DNA from: Candidatus Binatia bacterium
GTDB lineage: Bacteria > Desulfobacterota > Binatia > HRBIN30
Assembly: GCA_026415395.1 (NCBI GenBank)
Contig: JAOAHD010000017.1
Location: 147,001 to 211,000 of the forward strand
Length of the DNA: 64,000 nucleotides
Reading direction: 5' to 3'
The notes under the pieces were generated by a model, which did no database searches, was not told where the DNA came from, and saw only the letters and a list, made by a program, of their open reading frames with translations. Numbering within the stretch: the first letter of the stretch is position 1; each line of letters starts with the position of its first letter. The translations under genes were made by a program, and so were the position numbers. Of the stretch, positions 45,958 to 55,234 are shown one piece after another.

Positions 45958-48888
45958 CTAGCCCCTCCGGTCCCCCGCCGCGACGCGGCCTTGAGCGGGA
46001 GGCAATTGACGCGCCACCTCTTCCTTCTGGAAGGCCTCGATGACGTCCCCGACCTTGATGTCCTGGAAGTTTTCAAGACCGATCCCACATTCGTACCCAG
46101 TCGATACCTCACGAACGTCTTCTTTGAAGCGACGCAAGCTCGCAATCTTCCCCGTGTACACTACAACACTGTCTCGAACCAGCCGCACCTCGGCACCGCG
46201 CAAAATTTTCCCCTCTATGACCTGCGCGCCTGCAACGTTGCCCACCCCAGGGACTCTAAACACTTCGCGGACTTCCGCTCGGCCCAGGCTGACTTCACGA
46301 ATTGTCGGAGCCAGCAAGCCCTGCAAGGCATCACGCACGTCGTTAACCACGTTATAGATCACGTCGTACAAGCGGATTTCTACCCCTTGTCGGCGCGCTT
46401 CCTCCGTGGCCTTTGCTTCCGGCCGCACATTGAAGCCGATGACGATCGCATTCGACGCCGCGGCAAGGTCAACATCAGACTCCTTGATGCCGCCGACCGA
46501 AGCGTGCAGAACCTTGAGCTTCACCTCCTCCGTAGAAAGCTGACTGAGCGCCGTTGACAACGCCTCCACAGATCCTTGCACATCCGCCTTCAGTACGACG
46601 CGCAGCTCTTGGCTCTCACCCGCCTGCACCCGGCGGTTCAGGTCCTCCAGGGTTACCCGCGACGACTTCGTGAGAGACGCCTCTCGCAACTTCTGCTGTC
46701 GCTTCTCCGCTATGCTCCGAGCGGTAGCTTCGTCTGGCGCCACAACGAAAGAGCTGCCAGCCTCCGGCACACCGTCAAAACCCAGAATTTCAACGGGCAT
46801 AGATGGACCCGCTTCCTTCACCCGCTGGCCCTTGTCATTGATCAGAGCGCGGACGCGTCCGAAAAACGGTCCGCAAACAAAGGGCTCACCCTCGTGTAGC
46901 GTGCCTTCTTCGATCAAAACCGTCGCCACCGGCCCGCGGCCTCGATCGAGCTTAGCCTCGATAATCGTGCCCCGCGCTCGCTTATTTGGGTTCGCCTTTA
47001 AATCAAGAACATCTGCCTGCAGCAAAATCATTTCCAGCAATTCCGGCAGCCCCTCCTTGGTCTTGGCGGACACCTTGACGAAAATCGTATCCCCGCCCCA
47101 TTCTTCCGGAACTAGACCATGGTCCGAGAGTTGACGCGTCACCCGCTCGACGTTCGCATCCGGCTTGTCGATCTTGTTCACCGCCACGATGATGGGAACA
47201 CCCGCCGCTCGTGCGTGATTGATGGCCTCAATCGTCTGCGGCATCACGCCATCGTCGGCAGCGACCACCAAGACGACAATGTCTGTGACCTTCGCACCGC
47301 GGGCACGCATTGCGGTGAACGCTTCGTGCCCCGGGGTATCCAGGAAGGTGATTTGCCGTCCGTGAACATCCACAGTGTACGCACCAATGTGCTGGGTAAT
47401 CCCCCCAGCCTCCTGAGCCGTGACGTTCGTCTTTCGGATCGCATCGAGCAGTGAGGTCTTACCGTGGTCGACATGACCCATAATGGTGACGACCGGGGGC
47501 CGCGGTTGGAGTTGCTCCTCAGCAACCGACGCAGCGATGTCCTCGTCCAACCGGGACTCCAAACTGTCCACGGCGAGTTCGACCGTAAAACCGAACTTAT
47601 CGGCGACCAAAGTTGCCGTATCGAAATCTACCACCTGGTTGACCCCGACGGTAACGCCGAGCTCCAGCAGTTCTTTCACGACCTGGTTCTCGCGAACGGC
47701 CATCTCCCGGGCCAACTCGCGCACCGTGATCGACTCGGTCGCCAACCGGATGACTCGCTTGTGCGCGCGGGGAACGGTGATTTCGGTCCTCTGCACTTCC
47801 TGGTTGGGTGCAGCCTTCTTTTTCTTTGGAACTCGAGTCCGCTGGCGATCCAACTCTAGCGGCTCTGACGTCTCGCCCCGCTCCACCACTCGACGTTTCT
47901 TCTTTCGGGGGCGGTCATCCATCGGAGCTGGCGGGGGGAGCGTCGGTAAAGCCCGGTCCCGGCCTGCAGGCACCCCAGCCACACCTGGGCGCTCGCGAGC
48001 AACGCGTCCCCGTGCAGTTTGTGGGTTCAGTTGCTTTGGATCAATGCGCCCCAGCACCTTCGGCCCTCGACGCGGTGAGTCCGTAACCGCTTCACCCTCT
48101 GGCGAACTGGCTTCCAAAGAGCGGGCCTCAGGTTGCGAGGGAATTCGTTCCGGCTGCACGGAGGTTTCAGCGAGGGCGGACCACGTTTGCTCAGCACGCT
48201 GCAATCCTTCGGCACGCTGCAATCCTTCGGCACGCTGCGCACTCCCAGGAGCCTCCTCTGACCTCGGCTGGGCTCCCAGGACAGGCGTGTCTAGAACAGC
48301 AACATCCCCCTCTTGTTCGGGTCGGGCCTGCGGAGCCTTAAAAGTCGCTTCACTCCCCACCTCCGCCAGTTCCGCGGGCGGCAATGGAGACACGTTCGCG
48401 TCCGCCAAACCCGCAACCAACTCTCCCTCCGAAAGGAGCGGAGGAGGAAGCATCGATTCGTCGAGGGAAGGAGGCACAACCGCTTCCAAGGCCTCCAAAA
48501 CCGATTCACCGGCGTCCAATGGGCTCGACTCCGCCAGCGCGCTGGCCGATTGGGTATTTGGTTCGGGAGTTGGGGGAGCTGCCTCACTACGACTCGGTGA
48601 CGAGGCGGCACGCCGTCGAATGATGTTGGCACTCACGCGGCGCTCGACAATCGTTTGCCCCTCTTGGTCGGTGACGACACGCTCCTCGCCGACAACAACC
48701 GCAGGAGATGCTTCGCTCTCTCGGCTGAGAACTTGCAGGACCCTCCGCACCTCTTCCTCTGTTAGGCCACTGAGCGGACGTTTGCCGTGGACACCCGCCC
48801 GCTCTGCCGCGCTGAGGAAGGCCCCAATCTCGACTCCCAATTCTTTTGCTAAGTCTCGAACCCGTTTCGTACCTACTGTTGATGCCAT
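45958..48888 (-). CDS. infB: Translation initiation factor IF-2
   Basis: A 976-residue IF-2. It starts with an IF2_N domain ([25 protein letters not shown]), then a long acidic, Ala/Glu-rich linker, a second IF2_N-like segment ([15 protein letters not shown]), the G domain with GHVDHGKT (471-478), DTPGHE and NKIDKP, and the C-terminal domains. It brings initiator tRNA to the 30S subunit. The linker holds a short 18-base tandem repeat (about 48194-48238). The gene lies in the rimP-nusA-ylxR-infB operon. Confidence 0.97.
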   Translation of the reverse strand: MASTVGTKRVRDLAKELGVEIGAFLSAAERAGVHGKRPLSGLTEEEVRRVLQVLSRESEASPAVVVGEERVVTDQEGQTIVERRVSANIIRRRAASSPSRSEAAPPTPEPNTQSASALAESSPLDAGESVLEALEAVVPPSLDESMLPPPLLSEGELVAGLADANVSPLPPAELAEVGSEATFKAPQARPEQEGDVAVLDTPVLGAQPRSEEAPGSAQRAEGLQRAEGLQRAEQTWSALAETSVQPERIPSQPEARSLEASSPEGEAVTDSPRRGPKVLGRIDPKQLNPQTARGRVARERPGVAGVPAGRDRALPTLPPPAPMDDRPRKKKRRVVERGETSEPLELDRQRTRVPKKKKAAPNQEVQRTEITVPRAHKRVIRLATESITVRELAREMAVRENQVVKELLELGVTVGVNQVVDFDTATLVADKFGFTVELAVDSLESRLDEDIAASVAEEQLQPRPPVVTIMGHVDHGKTSLLDAIRKTNVTAQEAGGITQHIGAYTVDVHGRQITFLDTPGHEAFTAMRARGAKVTDIVVLVVAADDGVMPQTIEAINHARAAGVPIIVAVNKIDKPDANVERVTRQLSDHGLVPEEWGGDTIFVKVSAKTKEGLPELLEMILLQADVLDLKANPNKRARGTIIEAKLDRGRGPVATVLIEEGTLHEGEPFVCGPFFGRVRALINDKGQRVKEAGPSMPVEILGFDGVPEAGSSFVVAPDEATARSIAEKRQQKLREASLTKSSRVTLEDLNRRVQAGESQELRVVLKADVQGSVEALSTALSQLSTEEVKLKVLHASVGGIKESDVDLAAASNAIVIGFNVRPEAKATEEARRQGVEIRLYDVIYNVVNDVRDALQGLLAPTIREVSLGRAEVREVFRVPGVGNVAGAQVIEGKILRGAEVRLVRDSVVVYTGKIASLRRFKEDVREVSTGYECGIGLENFQDIKVGDVIEAFQKEEVARQLPPAQGRVAAGDRRG
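48194..48238 (-). repeat. 18-bp in-frame tandem repeat in the infB linker
   Basis: Two exact 18-base units (48194-48211 and 48212-48229) plus half of a third encode RAEGLQ repeats in the unstructured IF-2 linker. Copy number could vary between strains without harming the protein. Confidence 0.8.
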
Positions 48889-48922
48889 CCCTGAAATCGT
48901 TTCCTTAGAAGAAAGTCAGCCG

Positions 48923-49195
48923 TCAGATCTCTTTAGCCATCGCAGCGAGCGTATGCACCAGGGCTTCCCGGAGATTACGTTCCACACCGCGCCCCAGCGA
49001 TCGCACGGTTCCTTTGCGCGCAGCGAACTGCTGCCAGCAATTTGGGTCGCGATGCAGATATGCTCCGCGCCCTTCAGACCACGGGGAGACCTTCAAAGTA
49101 CCTTCTTTATCGACCGTGAAGCGAATCATCTCCTCCTTCGGCGAGCGTTTACCACAACCAACGCAGAGGCGACTAGGAGTGTGGCGGTGGGGCAT
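48923..49195 (-). CDS. rnpM: YlxR/RnpM family RNA-binding protein
   Basis: A 90-residue YlxR (DUF448) protein: RLCVGCGKRSPKEEMIRFT is the family signature, followed by the GRGAYLHRDPNCW segment. In Firmicutes the homologue was shown to bind and modulate RNase P (RnpM); whether that holds here is unknown. It lies 6 bases after nusA, in the usual place before infB. Confidence 0.93.
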   Translation of the reverse strand: MPHRHTPSRLCVGCGKRSPKEEMIRFTVDKEGTLKVSPWSEGRGAYLHRDPNCWQQFAARKGTVRSLGRGVERNLREALVHTLAAMAKEI

Positions 49196-49201
49196 TTTTC
49201 T

Positions 49202-50572
49202 CTACGATCCCTGCCCTTCCTCCGCCACTTCTGCCGCAGCTCGCTCCTCCCCCTCTCTCACACCGAGTCCTGAGCCGCTTTGCTCAGCAGTTGCGGTCCC
49301 GACAGATGGCTCAGTGCCAGACGCTGAATTCGTGACCGCACGCTGCGCCGCCTCAATCAGCTCGCTTACCTTCCCGGGGTCCAATTCTGCAACATCTGCC
49401 AGATCCAGCGCATTCGCTGCCGCGAGCTCCTCAATGCTCTTGATGCCTGCCTCGTACAACTGGTCTGCAAGCGTCTCGCTTACACCCGGCAACTGCATCA
49501 AGGAAACTCGCGCGTCGTGCTGCTCTTTGGCAACCTCTGATTCGCTCTTCACCGTCAGGTCGAACCCGGTAAGCTTTGAGGCTAGCCGGACGTTTTGCCC
49601 CCGACGACCAATCGCAAGCGACAGTTGGTCGTCGGGAACGATGATCTCCATTTTCCGTTCTTCGTCATCGATGATGATCCGGCTCACCTTTGCAGGCGCC
49701 AACGCACGGCAGACAAATTCGGCTGGGTCGGGGCTCCAAGGAACAATGTCAATTTTTTCACCACGAAGTTCTTGCACCACTCCTTGCACACGCGTGCCCC
49801 GCGGGCCCACACACGCACCAACAGGGTCCACGTCGGGGTCCCTCGAAGTCACTGCGATTTTCGCCCTGACGCCCGGCTCCCTTGCCGCACCCTTAACCTC
49901 AACGATGCCTTCGGCAATCTCCGGAACCTCATGTTCGAACAGTTTGATCAAAAACCCAGGATGGGTCCGCGATAATACAATCCTCGGCCCGCGACTCGGA
50001 GACATCTCTACATCGAGAATGTAGGCACGAATACGGTCTCCCTGGCGGTAGCGCTCGCGGGGGATTTGCTCCTTCTCGGGCAAAACTGCTTCGGTTCGAC
50101 CCAGATTGACGATAATATCCTTCCGCTCGAATCGCTGGACCGTACCGAGGTGGGTTATCTCTCCTTTTCGGTTCTTAAACTCGTTGTAGATCAACGCCCG
50201 CTCTGCGTCCCGAAGCCTCTGCGCGAGATTTTGGCGTGCCGCTTGCGCCGCGATGCGGCTGTGCCGCTGATCGAGTTTCTCCAAAATTTCGTCACCCAAC
50301 TGTGCTTCTTCATCGTAGCGCTGCCGCGCCTCTTGCAACGAAATCTCAGCTTCGGGATCCTTGACCTGCTCCACCACCGTGAGCGTCCGAAACAGCTCGA
50401 CCTCACCTATTTCTGGATTGTACTTTGCTTCGAGCCGAATTGACTGCGGCAGATTCCGCCTTGCCGCCGAGAGCACCGCCTGTTCCACCGCCTCGATCAC
50501 CTGATCGCGGTCAATACCCTTTTCACGGCTGACCTGCTCGATAACCCGACTCAACTCCGTTTGAACCGGCAT
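49202..50572 (-). CDS. nusA: Transcription termination/antitermination protein NusA
   Basis: About 456 residues: N-terminal RNA-polymerase-binding domain (VIEQVSREKGIDRDQVIEAVE), S1 domain (GTVQRFERKDIIVNLGRTEAVLP), two KH domains (GACVGPRGTRVQGV; LAIGRRGQNVRLAS) and one C-terminal helix-hairpin-helix module (PGVSETLADQLYEAGIKSIEEL), then an acidic tail. The ATG at 50572 is preceded by GAGGTGG; the track back to a TTG at 50584 lies in that site. It controls pausing, and may act on the hairpin upstream of rimP in the same operon. Confidence 0.96.
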   Translation of the reverse strand: MPVQTELSRVIEQVSREKGIDRDQVIEAVEQAVLSAARRNLPQSIRLEAKYNPEIGEVELFRTLTVVEQVKDPEAEISLQEARQRYDEEAQLGDEILEKLDQRHSRIAAQAARQNLAQRLRDAERALIYNEFKNRKGEITHLGTVQRFERKDIIVNLGRTEAVLPEKEQIPRERYRQGDRIRAYILDVEMSPSRGPRIVLSRTHPGFLIKLFEHEVPEIAEGIVEVKGAAREPGVRAKIAVTSRDPDVDPVGACVGPRGTRVQGVVQELRGEKIDIVPWSPDPAEFVCRALAPAKVSRIIIDDEERKMEIIVPDDQLSLAIGRRGQNVRLASKLTGFDLTVKSESEVAKEQHDARVSLMQLPGVSETLADQLYEAGIKSIEELAAANALDLADVAELDPGKVSELIEAAQRAVTNSASGTEPSVGTATAEQSGSGLGVREGEERAAAEVAEEGQGS

Positions 50573-50593
50573 GCTCCACCTCAATCGCTAGCG

Positions 50594-51058
50594 TTACGGT
50601 TCCACAATCAAATTCGCTCGGGCAATCTGCTCAAAGCGGATCCAATGATCCCCCGCAGCATCCCGAACCCGGATTCGTTCGAAATCCACTTCCTCCAACA
50701 CGCCGGAAAAAGAGCGACGCCCTTCAATCGCTTCGCTCGTTCGCACCTGCACCCTCTGCCCAATGTAGCGCCGAAAATGATCCGGCCGCCGCAATCGGCG
50801 GTTGATTCCCGGCGACGACACTTCCAGCGTGTAACTGCCCGGCACAATGTCGTGCACATCCAACAGATCGCTCAACTGCCGGCTTACGTGGCTCAGTTCG
50901 TTCAACGTTACCCCTTGGCCGTCAGTTCGGTCCACAAACAAGCGCAACACAAGCCCGCTGTGCTCGCGCCGAAACTCAATGTCGAAGATCTCCATGCCTT
51001 CGCTTTCCAACAGCGGCTCCGCAATTCGCCAGACTTGAACCGGTACGTCCTCGGTCAT
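50594..51058 (-). CDS. rimP: Ribosome maturation factor RimP
   Basis: A 154-residue RimP: MTEDVPVQVWRIAEPLLESEGMEIFDIEF, then LRLFVDRTDG and SPGINRRLRRPDHFRRYIG are the family hallmarks. It works in 30S assembly. GGAAGTGAAG precedes the ATG at 51058; a longer reading to 51184 crosses the leader hairpin and is not family-like. First gene of the nusA-infB operon, with a terminator-like hairpin 12-40 bases before its start. Confidence 0.95.
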   Translation of the reverse strand: MTEDVPVQVWRIAEPLLESEGMEIFDIEFRREHSGLVLRLFVDRTDGQGVTLNELSHVSRQLSDLLDVHDIVPGSYTLEVSSPGINRRLRRPDHFRRYIGQRVQVRTSEAIEGRRSFSGVLEEVDFERIRVRDAAGDHWIRFEQIARANLIVEP

Positions 51059-51069
51059 CTTCACTTCCA

Positions 51070-51140
51070 AAACAAAAAAAGTGGGCCATGAACCCACTTT
51101 ATAAAGCGGTTCACCAATTTGTGCGCGGTTTTCTAGCATA
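51070..51140 (-). promoter_or_regulatory. rimP leader with mutually exclusive hairpins (possible attenuator) and candidate -10
   Basis: On the minus strand a possible -10 (TATGCT, 51140-51135) is followed by the leader. A TGAACC segment (51113-51108) can pair with GGTTCA (51094-51089). That second half is shared with the terminator hairpin at 51100-51078, so the two folds exclude each other. This is the geometry of an antiterminator/terminator switch. The alternative helix is only 6 bp and the -35 is not clear. Confidence 0.42.
51074..51100 (-). terminator. Intrinsic terminator-like hairpin in front of rimP
   Basis: On the minus strand AAAGTGGG (51100-51093) and CCCACTTT (51085-51078) form an 8-bp stem with a 7-base loop, continued by T residues to 51074 and more Ts after a G. 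It can end readthrough from greA, or attenuate the rimP operon if the promoter lies upstream of it. Confidence 0.8.
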
Positions 51141-51344
51141 CACCGGGCCAGAGCCGCAAGAACGCGCCGTTCCCTTACCCACACTCTCGCGCGAGCCCTG
51201 AGCGCTCGCCGAGCCGTCTGCGCCGGGGCAGGTTCGTGCTCTCCAGCCTGTGGAGCACGGGCTTTCAGAAGTGTGGCAGGAACGCGCTTGCTATGGCCCC
51301 TTCCTCTTCAGCCCGCCATAAAAGCTCAGAAAGGAGCTTGCGCT

Positions 51345-51827
51345 TCAGAGAGACTCGCGGTCGTGCAACGTCACCAATTCCACAATTGTGTACGTGCGCT
51401 CGCCGCGCGGAGTTTTCACCTCCACTTCGTCTCCCACCTTTTTATGAAGCAATGCCTGACCCAACGGCGAACTTAACGAAATCAGCCCGGCCGCAGGGTT
51501 TACCTCCTCCGGCATCACAATCTCGAACACCGAACGGCTTCCGTCCTCCACATCTTCCAGCGTCACCCGACTTCCGTAACCCACCACATCCCGGGGCACG
51601 GAGTTCAAGTTATAAAGGGAGAGCTGACTGATTCTGGACTGCAATTGCGCAATCCGCGCGCGAACGTACTCTTGCCGATGCTTTGCAGCATCGTATTCAG
51701 CATTTTCGCTTAAATCCCCATGGCTGGCTGCCTCTTGCAACTCCTTTGGCAGCTTCCGTGTGAGCTCGTATTGTAGATCAGCTAGCTCCTTCTTCAGCTT
51801 CTCGATGATTGGTAGTTCGTTTGGCAT
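51345..51827 (-). CDS. greA: Transcription elongation factor GreA
   Basis: A 160-residue GreA: an N-terminal coiled coil (IEKLKKELADLQYE...) with the acidic tip GDLSENAEYDAAKHRQ, which reaches the RNA polymerase active site, and a C-terminal FKBP-like domain (GSRVTLED, ISLSSPLGQALLHKKVGDEVEV). It rescues backtracked polymerase by transcript cleavage. It begins 3 bases after the stop of a CoA-transferase gene, so the two share a transcript, which is an odd pairing. Confidence 0.96.
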   Translation of the reverse strand: MPNELPIIEKLKKELADLQYELTRKLPKELQEAASHGDLSENAEYDAAKHRQEYVRARIAQLQSRISQLSLYNLNSVPRDVVGYGSRVTLEDVEDGSRSVFEIVMPEEVNPAAGLISLSSPLGQALLHKKVGDEVEVKTPRGERTYTIVELVTLHDRESL

Positions 51828-51830
51828 AGC

Positions 51831-53048
51831 TTAGATCACCCCATCCTGCCTCAATGAAGCGAGCTCGTCGTCGCTCAAACCGAGCAAGTTACAATAAACG
51901 TCGCGATTGTGCTCGCCAAGTTCCGGGCCCAACCATCGAATCGCTCCAGGGGTTTCCGCAAACTTCACTGGAATCCCCGCGACAGCAACTTTGCCCAGGC
52001 GCGCGTCAGGCACCTCGACAACCATCTCGCGAGCACGGACATGCGGATCGTGCAACAGTTCTGGTATCTCCATTACGGGTGCGCAAGGAACGTTTGCGCC
52101 ATCTGGACCAAGCACACTGAGTACTTCGTTCACGGTCCGACCTGCCACCCAGTCTTGAACGAGCGCGTGCACTTCGTCACAATTGTCCAATCGTGCCTGT
52201 GGCGATTTAAAGCGCGGATCTCGCCCGAGGTCCTCGCGCCCTATGGCGGCCATCAAAGCCCGAAACAATGCGCTGTTGCCCACCGCAATCACCACCCAGC
52301 CATCACGAGCTCGAAAGCAATCATACGGGGCGGTGAAGGGATGCCTGTTGCCCATCCTCCTGGGCGGTTGTCCGGTGACGTCGGTTACGGTGACCCAATT
52401 GTCGGTCATGCTCAAAATTGCGTCCATGTTGGACACATCCACAAATTGCCCTATTCCAAACTGTTCCCGGCAGCGAACAGCGCACACCACAGCAAACGCT
52501 GTCAGTAACCCGCCGATAAAATCACCCAAGGCACCGCCTCCGCGAATGGGTGGGCCATCCGCAAAGCCTGTCAGCCCCATCAACCCGCCCATGGCTTGTG
52601 CGATGATGTCGTAACTCGTGCGTGCTGCGTACGGACCGGTATGCCCAAAACCGGAAAGTGCAACATAAACAAGCCGTTCATTGTGTTCTTTCAACTCTCG
52701 ATACCCGAGCCCCCACCTTTCCATCGTTCCGGCGGAGAAGTTCTCCACCAGAACATCCGACCTCGCCACCAGCTCCCGCAGCAGGCGCTTACCAGCATCC
52801 TTGCGTAGATCCAGGGTAATCCCCTTCTTGTTCCTGTTCAGCGCCGCAAAAGCCAAGGGAACCCCACTAACAGTAGGGTAACCATACCGCCCGTCATCAC
52901 CCTTGGCAGGCAGCTCAACCTTAATGACCTCCGCCCCCAAATCCGCGAGGAGCATGGTCGCATATGGCCCAGCAACAACGCGTGTGAGATCAACAATCCG
53001 TATGCCGTGCAAGGGCCCGGTGAGGCTGGCCTGACGATCAGTTGCCAA
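51831..53048 (-). CDS. Class III CoA-transferase (CaiB/BaiF family)
   Basis: About 405 residues with GIRIVDLTRVVAGPYATMLLADLGAEVIKVE, VENFSAGTMERWGLGY and the catalytic Asp in TSYDIIAQAMGGLMGLTG. I prefer a TTG start at 53048: GGGAG precedes it and it overlaps the upstream small gene by only 11 bases; longer starts at 53078 and 53126 run deep into that gene. The product should transfer CoA between acids; it is the fourth such enzyme in the window. It sits 3 bases upstream of greA. Confidence 0.87.
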   Translation of the reverse strand: MATDRQASLTGPLHGIRIVDLTRVVAGPYATMLLADLGAEVIKVELPAKGDDGRYGYPTVSGVPLAFAALNRNKKGITLDLRKDAGKRLLRELVARSDVLVENFSAGTMERWGLGYRELKEHNERLVYVALSGFGHTGPYAARTSYDIIAQAMGGLMGLTGFADGPPIRGGGALGDFIGGLLTAFAVVCAVRCREQFGIGQFVDVSNMDAILSMTDNWVTVTDVTGQPPRRMGNRHPFTAPYDCFRARDGWVVIAVGNSALFRALMAAIGREDLGRDPRFKSPQARLDNCDEVHALVQDWVAGRTVNEVLSVLGPDGANVPCAPVMEIPELLHDPHVRAREMVVEVPDARLGKVAVAGIPVKFAETPGAIRWLGPELGEHNRDVYCNLLGLSDDELASLRQDGVI

Positions 53049-53214
53049 GGATCTCCCGGGCTTTTTCGTGCGCCGCATCTCCCCTGTAGGTCGAGGCATT
53101 TTTGTTGAGCCACGACCAAGCTTCACCCCACGTGGCCTCTCCGTGGTGAAGTATCCAATACATCACCCCAATACCAGCTAGGAAGCCCAGGAAAAACCGC
53201 TTAAAAGCGTTCAT
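53038..53214 (-). CDS. Small single-pass membrane protein
   Basis: A 58-residue peptide starting MNAFKRFFLGFLAGIGVMYWILHH: a short basic start, one hydrophobic helix, then a polar tail (WGEAWSWLNKNASTYRGDAAHEKAREILGN). It resembles small membrane proteins with an amphipathic tail; I cannot name a family. An alternative GTG start at 53274 would add 20 residues. The overlap with the CoA-transferase start suggests coupled translation. Confidence 0.55.
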   Translation of the reverse strand: MNAFKRFFLGFLAGIGVMYWILHHGEATWGEAWSWLNKNASTYRGDAAHEKAREILGN

Positions 53215-53295
53215 ACCCTCGTTTATTTCGACCTGCGCGCCAGCAGTCAACAAGAAACGGCATGGAGCATCCACCCTTGACCAGCCGAGCCACGG

Positions 53296-53724
53296 CTACT
53301 CCTTTGGATCGACAAAGATCGTCAATTCGTCGCGCCCCCAGCGATCGTCGACATCGTCAATCCTGCACGAGACCTTGTATTCACCTGGCTTCTTGTACGT
53401 GTGCGTCGGGCTGCGCTCCTTTGAGGTGCTACCGTCCCCGAAATCCCAGTGAAATCGTGGCTTACGCAGCTCCTCGCCGAGGAGATCGACGGTAAACTTT
53501 ACCTTAAGGGGCGCCACTCCACTGTCTGGCTCCGCCTCGATCGTGAAGATAATTTTTTTGAGGAGTTCTAAGTCTTCGGCGCTTAACGTAGGCGGCACAG
53601 ACGGCTGAGGCGTCGACGGACTAACCTTCGGGGTCTCCGCTCTCGGCTGAACGGTCTTCTCCGCGGCGTGCACGGCTGCCCCCATGATGACCAAGATGGC
53701 TAACGTCAGCATGCCTCTACGCAT
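53296..53724 (-). CDS. Secreted PKD-domain protein
   Basis: A 142-residue exported protein: signal peptide MRRGMLTLAILVIMGAAVHAAEK, a Pro/Thr/Ser-rich spacer, then one PKD domain (FHWDFGDGSTSKERSPTHTYKKPGEYKVSCRIDD, with the family WDFGDG motif) preceded by the EAEPDSGVAPLKVKF entry strand. PKD domains mediate binding at the cell surface. GAGGAGG is 6 bases before the ATG at 53724. Single-domain, no catalytic part; the partner is unknown. Confidence 0.8.
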   Translation of the reverse strand: MRRGMLTLAILVIMGAAVHAAEKTVQPRAETPKVSPSTPQPSVPPTLSAEDLELLKKIIFTIEAEPDSGVAPLKVKFTVDLLGEELRKPRFHWDFGDGSTSKERSPTHTYKKPGEYKVSCRIDDVDDRWGRDELTIFVDPKE

Positions 53725-53888
53725 GACAATCCTCCTCACCACCAAGCCTTGGATTGGCAGCGCGCCTTCTAAAAGACCCCCTGGTGGTCCGCAAGGTTAA
53801 TGGGACAGCTTTAGCCTCCGTGTGTCCAATAAAGTAGGCCAACTTTGGCTGACTTCCCTGTGAATCCCCGAGTTCTTACAATTTGGTC

Positions 53889-54617
53889 ATGGCCTTGTCG
53901 AGCTGGGTCCTAGATGCACTCTACCCACAAGTGTGTGCATCCTGCGAACGGTTAACCAAGCAGGCGTTTGCGTTTTGCCCCGACTGTGCTCGTGCGTTGC
54001 GACCTCTCATAAGGCCTTGGTGTTCTGTCTGCGGTACACCGCTCGCCGGCAATCACGACCAAGAAGTGCCCTGTGGGGAGTGCATTCGCCGGGAACCAGC
54101 ATTCAATCGGGCACGCGCAGCCTTCATCTACGGCCAACGGGAGCAGAACAGCCCTTTGGCCATGGCGATCGCTCGGTTCAAGTACGGTCGCGTGGTCGCC
54201 CTTGCCGCAACGCTTGGCGAGCTGCTCCTTCACTCCAGCCCCATCAATCCGTCCCAGTACGACTGGGTCATTCCTGTACCGCTTACACGCGACCGGCTTC
54301 GCTGGCGGGGATTCAACCAGGCACTGTTGCTTGCGCGATTCCTGGCCCCCGCAAACCAGATCGGGCCTGACGTGCTGGAGCGTTGGAAGGCTACAGCGGC
54401 GCAGGCCGAGCTCAACCGGCGCGACCGCCAAGAGAACGTCAGAGATGCCTTCCGAGTCCGCCCATCTTGGGCAACCAAAATTCGCGGTGCTTCCGTACTG
54501 CTGATCGACGATGTGATGACAACCGGGGCCACCGTCCACGAGTGCAGCGCCGCCCTGCGTCGCGCTGGAGCCGAGAACGTGGACGTTGTAGTTCTTGCGC
54601 GCGTTACCCTTCCTTGA
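53889..54617 (+). CDS. ComF family phosphoribosyltransferase-like protein
   Basis: A 242-residue ComF-type protein. Two N-terminal zinc-binding Cys pairs (CASC, CPDC, CSVCG, CGEC) are followed by FKYGR, VPVPLTRDRLRWRGFNQ and the PRPP-loop VLLIDDVMTTGAT. ComF proteins are linked to DNA uptake in competent bacteria, but homologues are wide-spread, and the enzymatic role is uncertain. The ATG at 53889 is preferred over a TTG at 53883. It is followed closely by a methyltransferase gene. Confidence 0.88.
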   Translation: MALSSWVLDALYPQVCASCERLTKQAFAFCPDCARALRPLIRPWCSVCGTPLAGNHDQEVPCGECIRREPAFNRARAAFIYGQREQNSPLAMAIARFKYGRVVALAATLGELLLHSSPINPSQYDWVIPVPLTRDRLRWRGFNQALLLARFLAPANQIGPDVLERWKATAAQAELNRRDRQENVRDAFRVRPSWATKIRGASVLLIDDVMTTGATVHECSAALRRAGAENVDVVVLARVTLP

Positions 54618-54630
54618 CTGGGGTGCCAAG

Positions 54631-55230
54631 GTGTACAGCGACAAACTCAAGTGGGAGGCCCGGTACCGAGACGGTAAACGAGCCACGACAGCCCCGGCAC
54701 CCTTGCTTGTCCAGTGGCACCACCTGCTGCAAGCCCCCGTTCTCGACCTGGCGGGGGGAAACGGGCGGAACGCTTTGTTTCTGGCGCGGCGGCGTCTCCC
54801 CGTGCAGGTCATCGACATTGCCCATGTCGCGCTGCAGCACCTCATGCGCAACGCCCGCCCGGAGAATCTTCCAATCTCCGCCATCGCCGCGGACCTAGAG
54901 CACTTTCCGCTGCCCCATCAGCGCTACGGGGGTATCGTGATTTTTCACTACCTGCAGCGCGACCTCTTTGATGGCATCCGCGCCGCGCTTCGGCCTGGGG
55001 GAGTTGTGATTTATGAAACTTTTTTGGTGGACCAGCAAAAGATCGGGCACCCACGCAATCCAAATCATCTGCTGCAGCGCGGCGAACTTCTAGCTCACTT
55101 CGCGGACTTTGAGCTTCTTCTCTACGAGGAGGGCTTGCTGGAATATCATCCACCAGCTTATCTTGCCCGCCTTGTGGCCCGACGTCCCAACAAGGCAGCG
55201 GGAGCTGCCAACACCGCGAGATGGAGATGA
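54631..55230 (+). CDS. Class I SAM-dependent methyltransferase
   Basis: About 199 residues. KLKWEARYRDGKRA then VLDLAGGNGRNALFLARR (motif I, SAM binding), an acidic strand end at QVIDIAHVAL and IVIFHYLQRD (motif IV region) are typical of the TehB-like class I fold. The substrate is unknown. The GTG at 54631 fits the family start and follows GGGGTGCC; the frame also extends back to 54595, overlapping comF. It precedes a lipoprotein gene by 4 bases. Confidence 0.78.
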   Translation: MYSDKLKWEARYRDGKRATTAPAPLLVQWHHLLQAPVLDLAGGNGRNALFLARRRLPVQVIDIAHVALQHLMRNARPENLPISAIAADLEHFPLPHQRYGGIVIFHYLQRDLFDGIRAALRPGGVVIYETFLVDQQKIGHPRNPNHLLQRGELLAHFADFELLLYEEGLLEYHPPAYLARLVARRPNKAAGAANTARWR

Positions 55231-55234
55231 TTCG

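Noticed and set aside
47483-49273. A 596-residue plus-strand frame opposite infB
   Set aside because: It is Ser/Arg/Thr-rich without any domain and is fully covered by infB and ylxR, which are certain. Such long shadows are common in GC-rich genomes.
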